Below are positions 25,691 through 35,193 of a stretch of DNA of 41,921 nt, in pieces. Under the pieces are notes generated by a model. That model did not search any database and was not told the origin of the DNA. It saw nothing but the letters and a program-made list of their open reading frames with translations. The DNA is from Vitrella brassicaformis (Eukaryota > Sar > Vitrellaceae), in the NCBI GenBank assembly GCA_001179505.1, contig CDMY01000618.1:1-41921 (forward strand). The letters run 5' to 3'. How positions within the stretch are numbered: position 1 is the stretch's first letter; every line of letters starts with the position of its first letter. Position numbers and translations under genes: made by a program.

Positions 25691-27828
25691 GTCAGGTCAG
25701 GGCAAGACTCTGTGTTACGTCATTCCGATCGTGCAAGTGCTCTATGACCGACTGGGTAATAAATACACAATCCGGTCAATCACATTGCAATGGGATGGGA
25801 TGGATGGATTGATACTTACTTTCATCCCTTCGCCTTTCCTCCTCCCCTCCCCCTGCCCGTCTGCATTGCCCGCATTCATGCAGTGCCCCGCATCCGTGCA
25901 GTGGTGATCGTGCCCACACGCGAGCTGGCCGACCAGGTACACACCGTCTTCAACAAATTCTGCGGCACCCCGCACGCATCCTACACAGGCCCATCCACAG
26001 CAACTCTTCGAGCAGTGTCTCTCGTCGGCCAGACGTCCTTCAGCGAGGAGCTGCGGCAGATCGGCGGTAGCAGCAGCAGCAGCGGTAGCGGCCCCCCTGA
26101 CATAGTGGTGTGCACCCCTGGTCGGCTTGTGGAGCACTGTCGACACGAGGGAGGGGGTGGAGGCATCTTCGCGGCCGTCCGGTGGCTTGTGCTGGACGAG
26201 GCAGACCGGCTGCTCACGCAGGTGTGGGCGACAGACATGTACCCGTCGATGCGATGCCTTGATTCATTTCCACAGGGGAGCATGTGTGTTGTGTGTGGTG
26301 TGGATGCAGGCGTATCAGCAGTGGCTGCAGGTGGTCATGCAGATGGTCCATCGGCGGCATGGACCACCTCAAGGCATGTCGGACGGTCCAGGTCGCCAAA
26401 TGGTCAGCCTCAACACAGGAAGATGCCCGCTTCAGAAACTACGTAAGAGGCATGAAAACCAGATACGCCACACACAGAAGGGATGGACCGGATCCCTCTT
26501 GACCATGTCATGTGTGCAGTGCTGTCAGCGACCATGACCAAGAACCCCCAGAAGATGGCCCACCTGCAGCTGCACCGGCCCCTGTTCTTCCTCTCGTCAG
26601 ACACCGGCCAGTACGGCACGCCGGCATCCCTCTCGCAGTTCTATTGCGTCTGCCAGGACGACAAGAAGACCCTCGCCCTCACACACATCATGCTCCACCT
26701 GACGGGCCAGGTCTCTGCTGCCGGTGAGGATCGCCTGCGGTGTGTGGTCTTCTGCGCCTCGCGAGATACGGCCCATCGGCTGGCCAGGCTGCTGCAGATC
26801 CTCGTCCAGATGGAGGCAGGACAAGGGCAGGAGGGTGACGAGCGTGAAGAGGGTGGTGATGGTGGATTGTCTGGCCTTCGCGTGGCGGAGTTTTCGGCGT
26901 CACTGAATCAGCAACGGCGGTTCAAGCTCATGAAGGACTTCAAGTGACATTCGTGGGGAAATAGGTGTGTGTCCACGTGGATGTGTGTGTGTGTGTGCAG
27001 GAGCGGTTCGATTGGGTGTCTGGTGTGCTCCGATGTGGTGGCCAGAGGTGAGAGCGAGCCCAGCAACGACTAGTAGGGCCCATCGTGTGCATGCTTGGCA
27101 CATGTGGTGTGGCCGTGTAGGTATCGACATCAGCGATGTGGATGGCGTCCTTAACTATGACGGTCAGTCAGAGAGATACTCCACGCCACGCCCGCATAGC
27201 ATACCCTCCCTGCACACGCCACACACACGAGCTGCCCTGCCTGCTGATTCGATTCGGTCAGTGCCGACGTCCCTCCGCACGTACATCCACCGAGCTGGCC
27301 GCACAGCACGCGCAGGCAGGCTCGGGGCGACTTACACACTCGTGCGGCCCAAGGAGGTACAGACAGACAGACAGACGGACGGACCCACATGGACTGGACG
27401 GCAGACCAGACAACATAACATGTTTTGTGTGTGTATGTAGATGCATCACTTCAAGGGGATGCTCAAGAAAAGCGTCGACTCGTGGTCAGTCAGGCCAACA
27501 AGTGCACCATCGATTGGCCATTATGGGCCTCTCTGTCTGCTGTCTCTGGGATGTCAGGGACCGAATTCAGCGCCACAGCGTGCCCATCGAATTCTACCGT
27601 GAGAGGGCCCAAAGGTGAGGTGAAGTGAAGGACAACACAACACAACACACACGGTTGGTTACTGCGATTCTGATCGATGGTATGGATGGATGGAAGTGTG
27701 TGATGTCTCTGTGCAGGCACCGTGATGCGGTGGATTTGCTGCAGAAGTGCCTCACTCTCGAGAGCAAAGGCCTGATCCGGTCCACCGATCCTGTCGGGGC
27801 CCCCCTCTCAGACCTGCAGAGTGATTGA
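24724..27828 (+). CDS. DDX51/Dbp6-like DEAD-box RNA helicase (12 exons, 688 aa)
   Basis: Exons: 24724-25345, 25448-25540, 25696-25755, 25884-26221, 26310-26442, 26520-26943, 27001-27047, 27121-27162, 27262-27356, 27441-27484, 27558-27614, 27717-27828 (2067 nt). ATG 24724 begins a Lys/Arg-rich, nuclear/nucleolar-type N-terminus. Motifs in order: Q-motif region FPIQEAVIPFLL (about 206-217), Walker A APTGQGKT (236-243), PTRELA, TPGRL, DEAD in VLDEADRLL, LSATM, then RecA2 with CSDVVARGIDI and HRAGRTARAG. The pairing of IPFLL with DMCVAAPTG and the wording of the C-terminal half match DDX51/Dbp6, which act in early 60S ribosomal subunit assembly in the nucleolus. Length is close to that family. 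All introns are short GT-AG. DDX51 assignment is by recall of the family; another nucleolar DEAD-box member is the main alternative. Confidence 0.9.
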
Positions 27829-28116
27829 CTGACTGACTGTACAGGGGACATTACTTGGATTGCATGACGGTGCTTGAGAGAAGGAAGGGAGACCTTCACA
27901 GTTAGTCGCCTTCACCGACATCATGTCACTCACGACCGATGAACAAATCCGTACGGTACAGTCAGCCAGCTCCACACGAGTGCCGTACCTACCGTAGCAG
28001 CGAGCGAACCATGCCACACGACGCCATCCATACCACGCTATGCTATGCCATGCCATACAGGGGGGCAATGCTCATCATCTAAGCATCTCCATCCATCCAT
28101 CCATCGACCACCGTCT

Positions 28117-30417
28117 TCACACACTTGATGACCCGCTCTCAGCACCGTGATGCCCCTCCTTGACAGCAGCCGTACCCCCACCACTCGCATCCCGCTCGTC
28201 TGCACCGCTGTGCTGCTTCCTGAGCCTGGCCTCGAGTGCTGTGTCGATGCGCTCATCACTCGACGCCCACAGCCACCACACAACACCAATCAGATAATGA
28301 GCTATGCACTGCACACACAGATGCACACAGACAGGGGAACGACGAAGGCATGTGCTGTGGAGGTCTGTATGTGGGCGCTGCGCATCCCTGCTCTCATCAC
28401 TCACTCCCTCACCATAAAGAAGACCCATCGCCACCTATCGCCCACAGCCATTCCCGCCTCCTCGCCCTTCCTCAATAACCACCCCACAGTCGGCACCGAA
28501 ACGATCCCCCCGAGGTTGCAGAATGTGTTGCTTGTCCCGTACAGCAGCCCAGCCATCGTCGGCGCCATGTCCAAGTGCATCACATTTAGCGCTCCGTACC
28601 CCAGTGCATCGCTCCCAGTCGCCAGGGTGAGGAACAGTGTTGCGACGAGGGGCGAGGCGGCCTCGTAAGCAAGGCCCAGGATGGCCAGGGCGGCCGTCAG
28701 CATCGACACTGCCTGGATGAACCGGCGCACATGAATCACGCGCCATCTGGATGGAGAACAGCAAAGGAAGCAAAACAGAGATATTGATTGCCCAATTATT
28801 TTGTTGGCAGCGAGAAGGCACTGTCAACTAGCTCAGCTGCACACCAATTTACCCTTTTCGGATCATCATGTCGGCGAGCAGACCAGCGAAGGCACTGGCA
28901 ACCGCCATGGCCACATAGGGCAGTGACGAGAAGAACCCCAGCTCTGCATCAGAGACGGAGAACCGGTCGTTGATAAACGAAGGAGCCCACGTCATCAGCG
29001 CGATCTGTGTGCGGAGGAAAAGAAAAGAAAGGATCAGAACAAAGGTTTCAGACCGTTTCGTGTGGGCGTGCCGTTGGGTGCTCACCCTAGGTCCGCAGAC
29101 AGCGTAATGGCACCCGAGAAGAGCCCACACACTCCGATAAGACAGCAACGCAAACCACATCCGCAGTGTGTAACGCCACGTGTGCTTGGCAGCCTTTTGT
29201 GCAGGTGGACGCTCTCGTTTCCCCTCCATCGCCGCCTTGAGCCTCGCTTGCACAGGCAGGGTGCGCGGAGGGCGCTTCGGGGAGTCCTTCCTCTCTCGCA
29301 CGGGGAGTTTGGGGGCATCCAACGAAAGAAGGCCAGTCCGCTCGCCTTTGCGCGGACTGTCGTCAGCGGCAGCAGGGCTGTCTTGGGAGTCCATGTGGGG
29401 CCTGGTGGGGAGGGGTGGAGAGATGGCGTCCTCCGACGGGACGGAGGGGACGGGCTGTGGACTCATCAGCTCGTCGTCACTCTTGAGGCGATTCACCTCA
29501 GTGGGGCTGTTGTCCTCTTGCACCTTGCTGCTGGATGATTCGGCACACGTCCGAGTGCTCTCGCTCAGACCCCTCACACGCACCGACAGGCCGTCGCGGA
29601 TTTCACTCTTAGCGGCATCGCTAGTGGACTCCTTGCCGCCTAAAGAAAGCCCCGTCCAGAAGGGAAGCCACAGTAGCGTTGCGGCCGAGAAGAGGAAGAA
29701 GGGCAGGCTCCACTCAGGGAACCAGGTTTGCAACCAGCTGCTGCCTGTGTCTGCTGCTGCTGGTGGGACAACTTCCCCCTTCTTGCCGCCGACGAGAGGC
29801 GTGATGAAGAAGGCGGACACGAGCCCCACGTACAAGGCCGAGTGCGGGAGGGCAGAGGCAACCGACATGCTGGAGGGGGGGATGTGCCGGCTGACGAGTG
29901 AGTGGATGCTGGGATACATGGCGCCTTGCACAAGACCCATCGCGACTCGAACAACAATCAGGCCCCAGAGCCCAGAGTGGAGCGTCTGCATTGCATTCAG
30001 CGAATCAATGAATCAATGAACACAATTGCAAGCACACACGCTCCTTCGCTTGTGTGTTACCGTCGAAGGTGTGGCGGCACCGAGCAGGGCACTGCCGACC
30101 ACACTCACGGTCAGCACTTCCTTCGCAGAATAGTCAGCCACAGAGCCGCCGATGATCTGCGTCGACACGTAGCCCCAGAAGAAGGCTTGTAGCACAAAGC
30201 CCTGCTGCTGCTTGTCCCATCCCATCGAGCCGCTCATCGGAATGATGGCCGACGAAAGGATCATCCTCTGACACCACCACAAACAGCACAGCACCACAGC
30301 ACTTGACGCATGGATCTCCCTCCAATCACACACAACCTTTGTTGTGCGTACCTGCAGGAAGTTGAGGAACACGCCTATGCACACAAGGCAGAGCATCTTC
30401 ACCCATGATGACGACAT
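28117..30417 (-). CDS. SLC17/PHT4-like MFS anion transporter (6 exons, 616 aa)
   Basis: Exons, low to high: 28117-28308, 28413-28746, 28853-29004, 29086-29985, 30061-30267, 30352-30417 (1851 nt). It belongs to the anion:cation symporter branch of the MFS (SLC17, plant PHT4/ANTR). The diagnostic stretch is in exon 30061-30267: WDKQQQGFVLQAFFWGYVSTQ, then IGGSVAD, matching the family's 'QGxxxSSFFWGYxxTQxxGG'. RVAMGLVQGAMYPSIHS matches its 'RxxxGxxEGxxxP' motif. Twelve hydrophobic segments are expected. A hydrophilic insertion of roughly 150 residues, rich in Ser, Pro, Lys and Asp, separates the two halves (29190-29640). The C-terminus is a Ser/Gly/His tail. Family members carry phosphate, glutamate, sialic acid or ascorbate in vesicle or plastid membranes, so the substrate here is open. 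The next gene upstream, the GH10 gene, is divergent 272 bp away. Confidence 0.88.
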
Positions 30418-30499
30418 TGGCGCTGGAAAGATAAGTTAACGATCAGATCTCCTCCAGTTGCTTCCCTCTCATCTGGGACCGAGCTCGGCCTCAATGGTG

Positions 30500-30520
30500 T
30501 AGGGTTTGGGTTTCAGGGTT
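30500..30520 (+). promoter_or_regulatory. Telo-box-like motif between divergent genes
   Basis: TAGGGTTTGGGTTTCAGGG-type sequence sits between the transporter start (30417, -) and the GH10 start (30690, +). It contains a perfect plant-type telo-box (AAACCCTA on the minus strand) followed by degenerate copies. In plants such boxes occur in promoters; function here is inferred only. Confidence 0.4.
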
Positions 30521-30689
30521 TTGCCGAAAAGGGCGAATGCCCGGCCAAGGCCACCGCAGTGTTGTCAAGGGCGTCTAGGCTACCTGTCAGGCTTGACCAC
30601 CGGACTTTTGTAGGCTCTCAAACACCAGAGATCCGCTCCCCCTCTTGGATCGTCGTGCTCTGGGGCCGGAGAACAACGACAGGCGTAGA

Positions 30690-33158
30690 ATGGCCACGAC
30701 AGCTGCTTTCTTGTTGGTGGTGGTCTTGGCCGCTGGGGCCTACGCAAAAGATGCCACATCGAACCAGGGGGCTTCATTGAGAGGCCTCAAAGTGCCAGAA
30801 GGTGAGGAGCGTCTGGCAAGCCATCCATATGTCGCCCATCGGCGCCACCCCATCTGTTTTCTCTTTCTCCTTCCCATCCGTCAGGTTGCTACACCCCGGG
30901 CAAGGACTACGCGGGGTCCGATGTGGTGAACTGGAAGGACATCAGCTCCGCCGAGCACTGCCAGTCCAAGTGCCAGGCACACGCCAAGTGCGCCGTCTTC
31001 AACTACCGCGACAACGAGAAGGAGTGCTGGCTCAAGTCCGAGAAGGCCCTCGAGGGCAAACCGAAAGACGACCCGAGGGCCCTCACTGGGCCAAAGACAT
31101 GCTTCCCCGGTATGCATGCCGGAATCTTATGAGAGGGGGAATGAATGCCCCCTTGGGTTTTTCTTCTCTGTGTCGGTGTGTGTCTCGTTCGTTCATGGTG
31201 TGGCTGGCTGCCAGAGTGTTATGAGGAGGGCGTTCAGTTCGAGAGCAAGCTCGTGCTCAGGGTGCGTAACGTGCTGACAGCCGAGGCGTGCCAGCACCTG
31301 TGTCAGGGGAACAAGGAGTGCAACGCCTTCACCTTCGTCCCGCTGCAGATGCGATGCAAGCTGCACCGGTCGAAACAGAAGAAGACAAAGCAGACTGGGG
31401 ATGCGCTGACTATCTCTGGACCGAAACAGTGCAAAGGAGGTACGGATATATAAGGCAACGCAACCGGGGCAGACTAGACTGTGCCGTAGATAGAAGAGGG
31501 AGGGAGGGAGACATGGCATGAGTGTTGCTCTGCTACGGTTCATGTGTCACTGTCACTGGTGCATGAATGGAATGCCTGTTGTGTGGTCAGCTCCGCCCAT
31601 GCCTGACGCCCCGGACGCCCCGGACACTCCTGGTGCTCCGAACCCGGGCGGCCAGGAGAAGTTCCAGCTTACCACTAAGGACTCTTTCATCAAATTCGGC
31701 AAGTCGCAAGAAGGTATGTGTGCCTAGTTGTCCACTTGTGCCCACGAATGATACGAACTCATATATCTTCTCTGTGTCCCTCTCTCCACATATGTGCGTA
31801 TCCAGGCACTCTTCGTGCGTTGGCAGACAGCCGTAAGCTCTACATCGGCTCGGCCATCAACACGGCCAACATGAACGACCAAAAATACCTCCGCACCCTC
31901 GCTGAGCAGTACAACATGGCCGTCGCCGAGTGGGAATGCAAAATGTCAGAAATGGCGCCAAGCAACGGCAACAACATCAACTGGGGCCTCTGCGATAAGT
32001 CAGTACGATGGATGGCTAAGGAAGAAAGGAACGACCCATCCATCTGCATGTCTCTGTGTGTCGGCGTGTCTCAATAGGATAGCTGATTTCTGCGAAGCCA
32101 GTCGTATGGGGTTCCGCTACCACGCCCTGGCCTGGTACTATTCCATCCCGGGCTGGTTCAAGGGACTCAGCCCTAACGACAAGAAAACTGCCCTCAAGAC
32201 CTTCACCGACAAGGTGGTCGACCACTACGTTGACAAGGCCCTCTGGTGGGATGTCGCCAACGAAGGTGAGACAGGGACGGAGGGAGAGGGCGTCCAGGCA
32301 GACACAGTGCAGAGGCATGTTGCTGATGTTGGTGTGTGCACTCAGCTCTGAACGACAACCAGCCTGACGGTGGCAAGACCCCCAAGTACCGCGAAGACGG
32401 TGCCCTGTACCCCGCCATCCCCGACTGGGTGTCGTATTCCTTCCACCTCGCCCACAAGGCCCTGTCGGCCAAGGGCAAGCCATTCAAGCTCTACTACAAC
32501 GACTACGGCGTCGCCTCGATGGTACGCACTCACGACACACCGAGAGACACATGCGAGCACCATTCCCTCCATGTCTCTGGTCTGGTGGTTTGCCCAGGAT
32601 GGTTGGTCGAGCGGCAAGTCCAACGCCATGTTCAACATGGTCAAGGGTCTGGCCAAGGACAACTCCATCGACGGCGTGGGATTCCAGCTGCACATCAACA
32701 CCTACTACGACCTGGTCCCCGGTGTGCGCAAGAACATCCAGCGATACGGCGAGCTCGGCCTGGAAGTCCAGTTCACCGAGCTGGACGTGGGCTGCGGTGA
32801 GTGGCAGGCCCCCACTGGCGAAATGGTGGGCGGCGACAAATGGGTCCCATGCCCCGACTGGGACAACGGACAGGCTGCACGCCAGGTAGGTGGGGAGGGA
32901 GAGCGTGGAGCAGGCAGGCCACGGACGCATTTCTCACCTTACAGGTAGATGTATCCCTTGTCATTGCAGGCTGAGGTGTATTCAAGGCTGATGGCAGTGT
33001 GCCTGGAAGAGCCCAACTGCACCGCCTTCGTCATGTGGGGCGTCTCCGACAAGAACACGTGGCTCAAGAACTCCCGCCCACTCCTCTACGACGAGAACTA
33101 CGCGCAGAAGCCCGCCTGGTGGGCTGTGCACGACATGATGAAGAGCTACGGCAAGTAA
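30690..33158 (+). CDS. Secreted PAN-PAN-GH10 endo-xylanase-type glycoside hydrolase (9 exons, 572 aa)
   Basis: Exons: 30690-30801, 30885-31109, 31215-31439, 31591-31713, 31806-31998, 32078-32265, 32346-32521, 32598-32885, 32970-33158 (1719 nt). A signal peptide (residues 1-19, cleavage after AYA) implies secretion. Two PAN/Apple modules (about 38-112 and 113-187) each occupy one 225-nt exon. A Pro/Asp-rich linker (188-215) leads to a GH10 (beta/alpha)8 barrel from about 225. GH10 landmarks: HALAWYYSIPGWF (family HxLxWxxQxPxW), WDVANEA with acid/base Glu355, FTELDV with nucleophile Glu475, MWGVSDKNTWL (family GVxDxxSW), and a closing PLLYDENYAQKPAW. The enzyme should cleave beta-1,4-xylan or a related glycan outside the cell; the PAN modules probably bind carbohydrate or protein. 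Both catalytic residues are intact, so activity is likely. I do not recall PAN modules in standard GH10 enzymes. Confidence 0.92.
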
Positions 33159-33725
33159 ACCCAGTCTCACCACACCAACTGCCTGCCTGTCTGCCTGAGG
33201 GGCCGGCGGGTGGGCCGTCTTTGATTATTGTGATTTTGGGGAAGGGGGCGGCCTGGGTTTGGTTTAATTGCATGGATTGGTTTGCTGGATCGATCTGCCC
33301 TAGAAGTAGGAACATATAGCGCCCGATTTTCCCCAGCTGGACCGCGCTATATCCTGACGACTGTGTGTGTGTGTGTGTGTGTGACTGCGCTAGTTGGCGG
33401 TTTTTGTAAGAGACACCCACACAACAATGCACTTTTTGTGAAAGGCACACAGCAACACACGGCAGACATACGACTGACATGTTTCTTGATGATTGATATA
33501 ATCATCCGCTCGGGTTCCGTTTGCTGACTGACGTGCGTGTTTCCTCGGGGGTGTGGTTAGATGTTAGTTCATGTGACACACGGACTGGAAAGGAACGCGA
33601 ACATTGCGATGAAGCGCATTCACACGTACGTCGACGTCATCAGTCCTCACACACCAGACGTACGCACGCAGACATTCTGTATCTCTCCGCCGGTCACAGA
33701 TGCGTGTATTCCTTTGTCCGTTTGT
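33159..33725. other. Convergent intergenic region with a hairpin
   Basis: This lies between the 3' ends of the GH10 gene (+) and MND1 (-). It contains a perfect 9-bp inverted repeat, ATATAGCGC at 33314-33322 and GCGCTATAT at 33344-33352, with a 21-nt loop, and a (GT)n tract at 33362-33382. No coding region is supportable. The hairpin may lie in the GH10 3' UTR. Confidence 0.6.
33314..33352. repeat. 9-bp perfect inverted repeat (hairpin)
   Basis: The arms are ATATAGCGC and GCGCTATAT with a 21-nt loop, 156 bp after the GH10 stop. The symmetric sequence would fold on either strand's transcript. It could mark a 3' end or stability element; no function is shown. Confidence 0.7.
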
Positions 33726-34697
33726 TCATTCTTCGTCGAGCTCTGGTGGGAATTCGAAGTGCTTGTTGATTTCCTCCAGCGGCGCGCCCTGCTCACGGGA
33801 CATCCATCGACGGGCCGTGATGATGTTGTCGGTCCTACACACACACACACACACACACAGAGGACACAGAGAGATAGGGAGCTCGTGCCTGTCGCTAGAC
33901 GAATGAGTGCATGTCTTACCATCTCTCGACGGCTTGTTTGGCCATGTCGATTTCCTGTCGCTTCTGCTGGATGGCACGGGGGTCGTTGGAACGGAACGCA
34001 GCCAGCGACTTGTCCAACTCCTGTCACACAGCACAACACCATGTCTCTCCTTGTCTTTCTCTTGTGCGTGTGAGTGTGACCTCCGTCTCCTGTTGCAGTG
34101 TGAGCATTTTGTCGAGGTTGGCCTTGTATGTCGCGTCACCGGCACTCTTGCGGGCCTCGTCCAGCTTGACCGACATCGACTCGAGCTCATCACGCAGACG
34201 AGCCTCCTCCTCACTGACACACAACAACTCGATGACACACACTGATGGCACAGAGACAGGAAGGCCGCCTCACCGCAACGAGGTGAGCAGCCTTTCCTGA
34301 GCCTTCTTCTGCTCAGATGGCAACGCCCTGCGCGGCCAGTCCACACACAGACACACAAAGAACGGCACATCCATGCACGTGTTTCGCCTGATGGATGGAG
34401 TTGGCTGACCACTAGATGTTGGATGCGCCGACTTTGTCTGTGAGTATGATGCCGTCTTTCACGAGCTCATTCACCACGTCCTTGACCGACTGAAGCACAA
34501 TCCCGACACCAGTAGCTGCACACAGACAGAGTGAGACACAATCAACCATGGGCAGCGGCGTGTGATCACTTACCGAGCTTCTCTAGTTGCTTCATGGTGA
34601 AGAATGACTTGCTCTTGTGCATGGCGTCGGTGAGTCTGCGCTTCTTCTCGTCGAACGAGAGGCCCTTGCCGCCCTTGCCTCCACCCTTGGGCGGCAT
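33726..34697 (-). CDS. MND1: MND1 meiotic recombination factor, with an in-frame TAG (6 exons, 208 codons)
   Basis: Exons, low to high: 33726-33834, 33920-34020, 34081-34213, 34274-34327, 34410-34515, 34574-34697 (627 nt). MND1 pairs with HOP2 and stimulates DMC1/RAD51 strand exchange in meiosis. A Gly/Lys-rich start is followed by LSFDEKKRRL and a winged-helix region (FFTMKQLEKL, then SVKDVVNELVKDG). The segment reading SNI-stop-WALPS aligns with the SNYYWAFPS of animal MND1. A coiled coil fills exons 34081-34213 and 33920-34020. The C-terminus, W..NI..A..W and ending FPPELDEE, matches the family's closing region. Length is near the usual 205 residues. Codon 76 is TAG (34412-34414). Both available donors for that exon give TAG at this codon. 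This could be a sequencing error, a null allele, or readthrough. The gene otherwise looks intact, with no decay in the remaining five exons. Confidence 0.87.
34412..34414 (-). other. In-frame TAG codon in MND1 (codon 76)
   Basis: On the minus strand the exon ends ATC TAG TG followed by GTCAGC. Joining to the exon at 34327 gives ATC TAG TGG GCG, where the TAG replaces a conserved aromatic residue and Trp-Ala is restored. The alternative donor (TA followed by GTGGTC) joins as TAG GCG, so it also gives a stop. A single C in place of G would make Tyr. Confidence 0.85.
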
Positions 34698-35193
34698 GCT
34701 GGTGTGACCGACAGCCGGATGGCCAGACGAATGAATCGGTCGAGCAAAGAGAGAAGAGACAAACAGTGAGTCAGTCAGTCAGTCGACCCAAGACGTCGTG
34801 GTGTACACGTATGCATGTGTCTAAATATTGGACGTCGATCGCTTGATGTCAGTGTGAGTGCCCCCATGTGATGGTCAGTGATCAGTCAGTCAGACGTCTG
34901 TGTCTCTTGGTCTGCCGTGTCTCTCTCTCTTCCTCTTTCTTCGTTCTGTCTGCGCTCTCATAAGCAAACTTCCTGGTGCAACTAGTACTTACTGTGGGCA
35001 TTCACTTGTGTAATATTGTGGGGTGGAAAGGAAAGCAAATGCACTGAAAGGAAAACAACGAGGAAAGATGAGTAAACAAGAGTGCATGTACTCGTCTCCT
35101 TCCCCCACAAGCCATCCATGCCAGTGATGCCCCACAGCCCCACAAAGGACACTGATGAGTGTCTTTTACTTGAAGGCAAAATGAAGATATCGA
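34698..35193. other. Intergenic region between two minus-strand genes
   Basis: About 500 bp hold the MND1 5' flank and the 3' flank of the PH-PX-PX gene. A CAGT tetranucleotide run lies at 34768-34783. The AT-richer stretch 35000-35060 is unlike the rest of the window. No coding region is supportable. Confidence 0.5.

Noticed and set aside
29180-30019. 279-codon plus-strand open frame opposite the SLC17/PHT4-like gene
   Set aside because: It is a shadow of the long minus-strand exon 29086-29985, which has clear MFS motifs; the plus frame has none.
34412-34414. Genome-wide reassignment of TAG as a sense codon
   Set aside because: TAG ends the PAN membrane-protein gene (3912-3914), the first copy of the duplicated exon (19675-19677) and one model of the PHT1-like gene at plausible C-termini, so TAG looks like a normal stop.
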